Position numbers and translations under genes: made by a program. From Glandiceps talaboti (taxonomy: Eukaryota > Hemichordata > Enteropneusta > Spengelidae), in NCBI RefSeq assembly GCF_964340395.1, contig NC_135558.1, positions 9,466,501-9,530,500 on the forward strand: DNA of 64,000 bases, in the 5' to 3' direction. Numbering within the stretch: position 1 is the stretch's first letter; the number at the start of each line of letters is the position of its first letter. A model generated the notes under the pieces. That model saw nothing but the letters and a program-made list of their open reading frames with translations, had not been told where the DNA came from and did no database searches. This document shows positions 1-8,800 of the stretch, piece by piece.

Positions 1-170
1 ATTAAGGGCGCGGACGCGCACACTCGTGACACCTTCTCCGCCATCCGTTTTATCCCCTGTCTTCATATGACGTTTGAGTGAGCGCTTCCGCGTCGAGCGT
101 CCTCGCAACGGGATATCGGTTTGACAGTGCGCCCACAACGTCGACGTAAGCGAAACCAGGAATCTACGGG
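1..170. other. GC-rich, CpG-rich edge; possible start of a leftward gene
   Basis: This stretch is clearly richer in G+C and CpG than the AT-rich surroundings, as expected for a promoter or a coding edge. On the minus strand an ATG at 66-64 opens a frame of 22 codons that runs off the window, beginning MKTGDKTDGGEG and continuing to VRVRALN. On the plus strand a frame is open from base 1 only to the TGA near 79-81. The minus-strand reading would make this the first coding exon of a gene lying to the left. I do not recognise the product. The alternative is simply a CpG-rich promoter. Confidence 0.2.
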
Positions 171-1056
171 CGACATGATGTTGTCGGGGGTGTTGTACTA
201 CAGAAAGACCACAGTGGCATGTATTATTGCCCTTTTCTTAGGAAAATATCATACGAATCTTGCTGCTACAAATGTATCAATCTCTATACTAGAAATTTTC
301 GCCTTACAGGTAGGAATATATCGTCAAAAGGTTGTTATATTTAGTCTGTAGACCTGGAAAACAACAATGTATGAAATATTACACTCCCCTGTGAGAAAGA
401 CTAGGTTTTCAGGGTTTTCAAGTGTTTTGTTTGATATTTTCGTTGAATCTGAAGACTAATACATACAAGGAAGGAAATTAAAATTCAAAATAGACATCAT
501 CTGTAAGTAAGCCTTATTGCAAAAATACCCAGTCACCATCACTTCATGATCACACCGTTCGCACGCACATACGTTGTTTACGCGGTAACTGAGCCATTCT
601 CTGGATCAGTCTGCTATATGCAAAGATTACTTTTAGTGTGTTCTATAGTCTGTATTCAGACGCAGATTATATTTTGTCGTATTCCTCAAAAACCTTCTGA
701 AATATGTTTTATTTTAATGTTAGTTGTGTGCAAATACATAACCTATAACATACAAAAGTATGCAGGTACAGAACTATACAGAACGCGCTACTCACTCATT
801 GGGGATTCGAACACCTAAAATATAATCTAGCGCCTGTCTTGGCTTTATGGGACGTCCTATCCTGTGCACACCATGTTTAATTATATTAATTTCAGCGGCA
901 ACAATAGTATTAAAGTTAAATTACAAAAAAGTCAAGACGACTGTTGACAGTCTATGTGTTCTATTGTGCACAGCTGACTGTAGCTGAAAAAAGGACCTCA
1001 CTATTATAGCTCATATAACTATAGTGGTTCCAGATTACACACGGTACCACTTTAAA
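171..1056. other. Intergenic, no gene seen
   Basis: AT-rich sequence with only short chance frames. Near 806-815 there is a T-loop-like motif on the minus strand (GTTCGAATCC), but no matching A box or cloverleaf could be built around it. Confidence 0.5.
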
Positions 1057-1214
1057 TAGTCTAGCTGCTAGACCTCGGATGTTCTTCCGATACAATACGA
1101 CATACGACCGAACATCGCTATCGAGGATGGAACATCCAAGTGGGCAAGCCCTCACTGCGAACTTCGTTCGCTTATAGTATCGAAAGAAAGCCCGAACGTC
1201 TAGCAGCAAGACTA
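1057..1214. mobile_element. Fold-back MITE-like element, 158 bp
   Basis: The two ends are imperfect inverted repeats of about 40 bp. The left arm starts TAGTCTAGCTGCTAGAC and the right arm reads back as TAGTCTTGCTGCTAGAC, and both continue to a shared GATAC. The centre carries a second short inverted motif around GAACATC. There is no coding capacity and no clear target-site duplication. It ends about 260 bp upstream of the lipase start codon. Confidence 0.6.
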
Positions 1215-1280
1215 CACTTTAAACACCCCATTCGTTCTATTGGAGTTTTTCCCTAAATCACAATTCGTAATTACGTTGCA

Positions 1281-1303
1281 GTCTATAAATAAATATATAA
1301 ATA
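1281..1303 (+). promoter_or_regulatory. TATA-like stretch upstream of the lipase gene
   Basis: An AT-only TATAAATA-type run lies about 190 bp upstream of the lipase ATG. It is a candidate TATA element, but such runs are common in this AT-rich sequence, so the assignment is weak. Confidence 0.25.
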
Positions 1304-1475
1304 AAATGCATTATGACATGGCGCCCTCACAGTTCTCTCCCACTTTGGTAACTAGGCACTCTGTGTCCTCAATCGAGTTCAACGTGTACAACATACTGGC
1401 CATTATTCACAAGCCAATTTGAACAGCGAACGTTAAACTGCAGCTGCGGCTAGAGAGACAGCCTGAACGGCAAAA

Positions 1476-2495
1476 ATGGCGACACAGGATAACAAGAAAA
1501 GGACATTGGTGACCGTAGACGACACAGAAGATGCTTCGGAGGTGGCTTTTTGTGATTTACCGGAGCCATACCCGATTACAGAAATCAAACCAGCGCTGAA
1601 AGCATTCCGACGAAGTAATGAAGCTATCTACCTATATGAAGAAAGTCCTACTACTACTGTCGAATCACTGGAAAGAGACGGGTTCCTTGATTTGCCACAG
1701 ATTATCTTCGCCACTCATGGATTTCTAGACGACTTCGATGCTGGATGGATGCGTGCGATGAAAGATGAAATGCTGAAGGTTGAGGATCAGACTGTTATTC
1801 TTGTGGGATGGAAAGAAGGTGCTGATTTAAGCTTATTTAGGTACAAAAAAGTCGCTGCCAATACTCAACCAGTTGCTATTTGGCTAGGTGAGATCTTACA
1901 GGAGATCAAAAAAAGACGAGCGAATATAAATATTTGGGGAGTTGGCCATAGTTTTGGAGCACATCTACTTGGCAAAGCAGGTCGCGAAAGTAAAGGTTTT
2001 GATCGAATCACCGGTTTGGATCCTGCGGGACCAATCTTCGAGAATTCGTGTGACGACGTACGCTTGAGTAAAACTGATGCCACTATGGTGGATGTTATCC
2101 ATACTGATGGATACGATTCAACGGTGTTATGGTTCGACCACTACGGCTCAATCGTACCTTGCGGTACTGTTGATTTTTACCCAAACTTTGGCTACCAACA
2201 ACCCGGTCGAAATGCTTTCGACATCGCAGGTAGTCACCATAGTGCCATTGATTATTTCATATGGAGTATCCCTAATCCCGGTAAATTTGCAACAAACCAG
2301 GTATTAGCCGGCACACCTGCATATATGAAACCTGTTTCAAAGGCAAAGCAAGTCAAAGAAACTGCGGAAATGGGCTACCATACTTTGACACATCACAGCG
2401 GATTGTACTACCTGGAGACGAATGAATCAGAACCCTGGGCTCCGGTACAGGTACCGGTACCGAAGAGAAGGAGTCGAGCCTGCATCGTTCTATAA
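1476..2495 (+). CDS. Lipase-family alpha/beta hydrolase without signal peptide, with C-terminal CaaX motif
   Basis: Single-exon frame of 339 residues, predicted to hydrolyse ester lipids. The start is chosen because the ATG sits in a good context (CAAAAATGG) and no longer frame exists. It carries the hallmarks of the pancreatic-lipase/phospholipase A1 fold: an oxyanion-hole HGF at residues 81-83, the nucleophile elbow G157-H-S159-F-G161, the acid in LDPAGP (D182) and a histidine in GSHHS (H254). The S159-to-D182 spacing of 23 matches the family. The segment where the lid should lie (about 230-252) is short, and the PLAT domain of secreted pancreatic lipases is absent. Unlike most relatives it starts with a hydrophilic, charged N-terminus (MATQDNKKRT) with no signal peptide, has only four cysteines, and ends in a basic stretch followed by C-I-V-L. 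Because the last residue is Leu, geranylgeranylation at C336 is the predicted fate. A cytosolic, membrane-tethered enzyme is inferred. It is intronless, unlike its neighbours, so it could be an old retrocopy that has stayed open. The fold is secure; substrate is unknown. Confidence 0.9.
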   Translation: MATQDNKKRTLVTVDDTEDASEVAFCDLPEPYPITEIKPALKAFRRSNEAIYLYEESPTTTVESLERDGFLDLPQIIFATHGFLDDFDAGWMRAMKDEMLKVEDQTVILVGWKEGADLSLFRYKKVAANTQPVAIWLGEILQEIKKRRANINIWGVGHSFGAHLLGKAGRESKGFDRITGLDPAGPIFENSCDDVRLSKTDATMVDVIHTDGYDSTVLWFDHYGSIVPCGTVDFYPNFGYQQPGRNAFDIAGSHHSAIDYFIWSIPNPGKFATNQVLAGTPAYMKPVSKAKQVKETAEMGYHTLTHHSGLYYLETNESEPWAPVQVPVPKRRSRACIVL

Positions 2496-5157
2496 CGACT
2501 TGTTCTTTTGGTTGAATGGATACGTAATTACTGTTATCGAGACGGGTTTTATTTCAGTATAACATTTCGGTTTCTACAATTTGGGAAGGGGGTAGTTTGT
2601 GTATGCACGAAGTGGGTGATACTTCCATGATTGATGTCAATTTGGCAACAAATGCGACCATTGTCCTATACTTGGCGAAAACTTCAAAAATATAACGCCG
2701 TTGAATACCTTCAAAGTGAAAGATAACATTTGCTTCTTCCATGACCTACTTGCCGTTAAAATCCAGATAACGCCGCTAAACGTGACAACAGAATGACATT
2801 TACTATTAAAGTTCAGGGGCCAATCAATTCATGATTAAAGAAAAACCTCTCACCTTACCGAGGCCGAGGTCATATCGGCATAACAACACACCAAAGCACA
2901 AGTCAGTACTTGCAGTGTGTATGATACTTCCGAGTTCCATGGTGGATTCGTGAACAATAAATGCGACAATACGTATAAGTCTATTTTGAAAAAAGGGCAT
3001 TGACCTACATTAGTTTTTAGTTTCAGTGTAATTATTTGTTGGGAATCAGATACGCTATTCTTGTAACATATTTACTGCAGACATAGGGTGAAAAATGTTC
3101 ACAATATTTACACTGACGATTCATGAAACCAATGAAGTGAAACATAAGTGTCATTTCTATGGCAACGTACTGCCTTAGGAAGGTCATGCCTAACTATGAT
3201 ATACCGGTTACCACCAATCCTGTTTGATGGCAGATAGATATAAGCGTTACACGACTCGATGAAACTATGGCGGTAGCTATAGAAGCACAACTTCAAAGTT
3301 GAAACCTGCTCTTGTAATATACTTGAGGTATACCTAATATACTCAGTTAGCAAGCAGGGCTACACGGTAACTGTCACGGCTAGAATATATGGGCACTTGT
3401 AAAAATGACCATACAGTTGATCCGACGAACACCATATATTATAGAGCCATGAAGCAAGAGTCCCCCAAAAAAGTTTTCATAATGTGTTCCTCAGTTGGTT
3501 TTCTTTTAAAATTTCTCATTAAAATATGCATAACAGGCGCATAATTGTTGTGACTATATATGGCACGCACGAAAGTAATGTGCACAGTGTGATATACGGC
3601 AACATATCGATTACAACCTTTCTGATTTCAATGCATTTACATTCAACTGTGCATATAGGTCGCATTTCAGTTGAAACCTTCCAGAGAAAACACAGTCGTT
3701 TCTAATTCTGTGGAAGATCATAAACAAACAAACATGGCGTTGTCATGGCACATAAACAAGGGATTTGGCATGGACGCAGAGGAACAATCAATCTTCAATA
3801 CTAGTAACAGTGGTATTATAGTGTTGTAATACTGCTATGGCTACAATCTCCTCGACAGACGGTACACCTAGCTGGTTCAAGGTCGCACATAACGATATTT
3901 TACTGGTATTATTGTATTATTGGGTTGTATACCTGGGCTTACCAAGGTCAGTTGTAAAAAAAAAAGAACAATATATATAGACCCTAGAGGTCTATTCTGT
4001 GGTAAAGTAGGCATCGGCTGCAGACATGTAATGATCTTAACCACAGATATAAAGGCCTGCACTAGCTGCAACTGACATTTTTGGAAAATATGACTTAGCC
4101 ATAATATCGTATACCCTTAACAGTATTCGAATAACATGTAGGTAAACATATCTGTGTAGAAGTACACTTTACATGGTAAAATAAATCCAATCAAATTCAT
4201 TTTTAGGTTCGCACCCAAAATTCAGTGACCCAACGCAATGCAATCATGATTTCAACCTGTTACTGTACTACTTATGGATAAAATTGACTTCAACATGTAC
4301 AACGTCTAATTATTGGTCAATTTTCACGGAAAATATTTGTGGTTGTCTGATAAACGAAACAATTACAGTGATCTAATATGTGCGAGATATAAGCTTAAAA
4401 CTAGGCAAAAGTTTCCTTATATTAAAATGAAACTTTCATTTCAAAGTTTAGTATATCGCGTGTATTTCATGGACTTTTCTTATTCAGTAACGATACGGGC
4501 GTCACGGAACACGTATGTGTGACACGTAACTTGCAATTCTGTCACAGATATTTAACCATAACTGTGTGCTTGGCATCAGGTGGCTGGACGTTTGGTGAAA
4601 TACTTCTCGCCGTCATACTCATATTAATCTCGTGTGTATCCGTATGAGGCTATTTCCACGTGACCAACTTCTCTGGCCACAGCACCGACAGCATTTGAAT
4701 AAGCCGAACAGCGACTTTTGAAACCATGACGACGAGCCACTTTGATTTTTTCTGTCAGATTAAAAAGGGAAGTACATATTCAGGAGACCCTTCCTGAGAC
4801 ACAAGTAAGATTCGACGGAGCGCCATCAACGACACGAATATGTCAGTCTACATATTCAATAATATAAGAGTGTTCGAAGTGTGAGGATGGGTAAATGAAG
4901 AATATGTACATAAAAACATACTGCGAGAGCGGTTATTGTTTTGTTTCTTCATTTTCTACAAAATATTGCACACATGTACAGGAATATAATATTGAATCCC
5001 TGGCGTCTGTTAATCTTATCACAATCTCAACCTTGGCAGGTAAGTCCATTCACCGCCAAATAGACATGGTTAACGTTACGTTTGCAATAGCTCTGGATCA
5101 TGTGGATGTATATGCTACGAGGTTGGACACAGGGGGGGGGGGGAGACGGATGGAAAC
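2496..5157. other. Intergenic, no gene seen
   Basis: About 2.7 kb of AT-rich sequence between the lipase stop codon and a minisatellite. AATAAA at about 2957 and ATTAAA at about 2806 and 2834 could serve as polyadenylation signals for the lipase. Short frames on both strands have no recognisable motifs and are regarded as chance. Confidence 0.5.
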
Positions 5158-5500
5158 GAATGACAACCCGAATGACAGAAAAAGAATGACATTGGTAAAC
5201 AGTTGAATGACACCCTTTTCTGCATTCAGTATAGTTGAATGACACCCCCTGCACTGTTAAACAAGTTGAATGACAGACGCCACTCTGTAGCATATTGTGG
5301 AATGACAGCATTTTTAATGTTTTGGAACTGGAATGACAACATTTCCAGTATGTAAACAGTGGAATGACACCCTTTTCTACATTCAGTTAGTTGAATGACA
5401 CCCCCTGCACTGCTAAACAAGTTAAATGACAGCCGCCACTCTATATAGTATGATTGGAATGACAGCAATATCCAATATTGATATTGCTGTCATTCCACTG
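5158..5500. repeat. 31-bp minisatellite with invariant GAATGACA and 157-bp higher-order unit, capped by a hairpin
   Basis: The octamer GAATGACA recurs at 5158, 5170, 5184, 5205, 5237, 5268, 5300, 5331, 5362, 5393, 5424 (first base changed) and 5457. From 5205 on, the spacing is 31-33 bp. The variable parts of the monomers repeat in the same order after five monomers: the monomers at 5205, 5237 and 5268 match those at 5362, 5393 and 5424, giving a 157-bp higher-order period. The last monomer is followed by its own inverse, making a perfect 18-bp stem (about 5455-5472 with 5480-5497) around a 7-nt loop. Short frames here are by-products of the repeat. Confidence 0.85.
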
Positions 5501-5574
5501 AGTGAAGGTATAAATCGTAACGATGCTATATAGGAACTAGACTAGGGAAACAAGTGCCTGTGATATATCAGTAT

Positions 5575-5690
5575 GTTGATTTGATTTGATTTGATTTGAT
5601 TTGATTTGGCAAAAAATATTCAGGAAACCACAAAACAAAAACGGAAATAACACTACAACCTTCACAAACAAACAAACAAACAAACATACA
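5575..5690. repeat. Simple repeats (TTGAT)n and (CAAA)n
   Basis: A short pentanucleotide TTGAT run near 5577-5607 is followed by a CAAA/CAAAC run near 5650-5692. Both are simple microsatellites just upstream of the J1-crystallin-like gene. Confidence 0.8.
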
Positions 5691-5837
5691 AACATATATG
5701 ATGTCAGCTGACATTCATCTGACGATAGCCTCGACAATAGGTGTAGTGTAGGTATTATCTAACAAGGAAAGGTCAAAGTTCTACGTAACATTATCGCATT
5801 GTCCGATGTTGGATAATTCCACGTAATCACTGAAAAC

Positions 5838-8800
5838 ATGAAGGCACGGGCAATATCAGCGATAGTTGGAGCATATGTCGGAGATGCAGCCGGTAAGTCA
5901 GGGTGGTCAAAATGCATATGTCACATATTTTGATTGTGTCATTCAATCATAGACAGTGGAGAAGAAATGATTCATTCATAGACCGTGTAGGGCCTATGAT
6001 TCAATGGACCATGGAGGTATAAGGTATATATTTTTACTATATTTCTCCCCTATATATATACCTCCTAGCTCTGGATATATACGCTGCGGGGTTCCGACTC
6101 GTCGTCTCCCAGCCCCACAGCGTTATCCAGAGCTATATACCGCCATGGCATGAGTGAACATATTAGAACATGGTCTTGCTTTCAGACAGAGTTAAGTACG
6201 GGACAATTCTAAGAATATCTCTAAACATACTGTGTGGGACATTGTCAGAATCGAGTATCGATTATACTCCGTCTGCAAGACCAAAAGGGGAGTGACATTG
6301 ACAGACTCACTCCAGTCCTGCGTGTAGACACTAGACGGAGTAGGGAAACACCGTAGTATTGCTAATCAAATCCATGGTATACGTTGCATACCCAATGTTA
6401 CGTAACTACATAATGTTACGGTTTTACTGGTTTTAATATTCTTTAGGCCTTTTATACCTCGATATGTGCTTGTCGACTTGTACATGTATTGCATAAAATA
6501 TGTATGGAACACTATGGAGGGTAGCCCAAGTAGACCAAGGGTTCACAGTTCTGCTTACAGACGGGGCACGTCTGGACTCAATCTGATTAAAATCCGATGT
6601 AGATGTCGGCTAATCGTGCATTGCTATCTTACCATCGTTATTTAGCTTGAATTGACCTTCGTAGTAGATGTTTACGTTTTTAGCCTGATCGCCTCCTCTA
6701 GACATAATAACATTACAACAATTGCAGCTCTCTCCATAGCTGTTTGATTAAAAAGAGTTGATTATTTTATCTTATAAATTCTATAGCTAACTTATAAATC
6801 TCATAGATATGTTTGTTTTTGTTACATTCCATAGCCCAGCCCCTTCACTGGGTGTATAACCTATCAGATCTTGACAAAGCTGTGGAAGGATATGATAATC
6901 CAGAATTCAGGAAACCATCAGCAAACCCATACTACACCATAGCAACAGGAAGAGTTAGTGCATATGGTGATCAGGCTGTGGTGTTATTGGAGTCTTTAGT
7001 GGCTTGCAATGGTAAGGTTTTATTTTAAAGGCCCATATTTCAATCCCAGGTCTTCACATTAGCGTTATCTTAATAATGATTAGGTCTAACAAAAAAATCG
7101 TGTGGTTCAGACTATGTTGAATTTTAGAATAGATTTTTTTTATTTTTTTTATTTTTTTTTCATGTGCGAGTGTCTAGTTCAGGTTTTCCAATGTTTTCCA
7201 TATGGTCTCTGTGTTGTTTATTTCTTCCTATGAGATGTACAGCCATTACAGATTGGTAGAACAGTTTTATATTGTCAATTTAATGTGATGTCAGTTTTCG
7301 CATAAACTATTTCTAGTGAAACCACAGGGGGCAGCGAGCATGTAATTGATTGATCAATCGATCGATTTATTGATTTATTTATTATTTCCATTCTTCTCCT
7401 CGTATCTAAATTAAAACACTCCTAATCTTATAATTGGCAAGAGATCACTTACATTAACAGTTTACTTTATCTCTCATCTGCTGGGAGATTATCACACTGG
7501 ATAAACATTCGATCATGCATAAATTAGGCGTCTTTATTTAGTCAATAAAGAAAAGAGAGAATTACATTCAGCCTCAGACTTTTAGTGGTCTGAGATATAG
7601 CTGAGAACAAAGTAACCAGGGAAAGAAAAAGAAATAGTTTTATAACTCAATGAGTGAATTGATCAATATCACACATAAAATAAGTTATATTGCACCACAA
7701 AAATTGATCATTCAATTGATCAATCATTCAACCAAATAATAAATAAATCAATAAAGCGATCGATCGATCGATCGATCAATCGATCGATCAATTACATGCT
7801 CGCTGCCCCTTGTGGTGAAACTTCACAATTTTGGTGATTTTATTAATCGTCAACAAACCATACAACAACATAGCAACTGTCAACGAACCATACAACAACA
7901 TAGCAACTGTCAACAAACCATACAACAACATAGCAACCATCAACAACATAGCAACTGACAGAGTCCTCCAACTTTTGTAAAGAACTGACAATATCATATT
8001 TCCTACATGTCAAAATAAAGTTTGACTGTGCAAGCTGTTTAAAACTGATTTTCTTGTATTATATATTGTGTGTTAATGGATGTAGGGTTGAACATTGATG
8101 ATTATTGTGAGCGGTTGATAAAAAACTTTGGACCAGGTTCTGAATATGATAATTCAGAGAATGACACATTTATCCAGAAATCTGGAGTACAGTCAGCTTA
8201 TCCTATACAAGGACCATGGAGACCATTTATTATCAAACACTTTCTTGCTAACCTTGAACAGAAAAAGTCACCAACAGGTAGGTTGCTCTTGTAGAAACAA
8301 TCAGCGTTTCCTTTGTTTTTATTTATAGGGTGCCGGAAACAATACATTTCTTTTGTTTTCATTTATAGGGTTCCTGGAAAACAATGCGTTTCTTTTGTTT
8401 TTATTTATAGGGTTCCCGGAAAACAATGCGTTTCTTTTGTTTTTATTTATAGGGTTCCCGGAAAACAATGCGTTTCTTTTGTTTTTATTTATAGGGTGCT
8501 GGAAAACAATGCGTTTCTTTTGTTTTTATTAACAGGGTGCTGGACATTCTCAACACATCATCGCAAACCACGGCCTGTTTTACGGCACCGTTCTTAACGC
8601 ACTGTCTTTATTTCGAAGTGTAGTGGAAAAAATAACAGCTCTGGTTTGCAAGAATGTCTCAACAAATCTCAAAAATTTTATTCTCTCTCTGAATATGTCA
8701 AGCCATGTAAAAGATAGACTCATCATCATCAGTTGAGCGAAAGTGAAAAAAGTATGAATACTGAAAGTTGAAGGGGGATAATACTGAGGGTGACAGTGGG

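Noticed and set aside
806-815. tRNA-like T-loop GTTCGAATCC on the minus strand
   Set aside because: No A box and no acceptor, D or anticodon stem could be formed around it; at most a SINE remnant.
5027-5468. Overlapping minus-strand frames of 80-94 codons
   Set aside because: They are generated by the 31-bp GAATGACA repeat and have no independent support.
8313-8597. 94-codon repetitive frame (RVPGKQCVSFVFIY units)
   Set aside because: Direct product of the 42-bp intronic tandem array.
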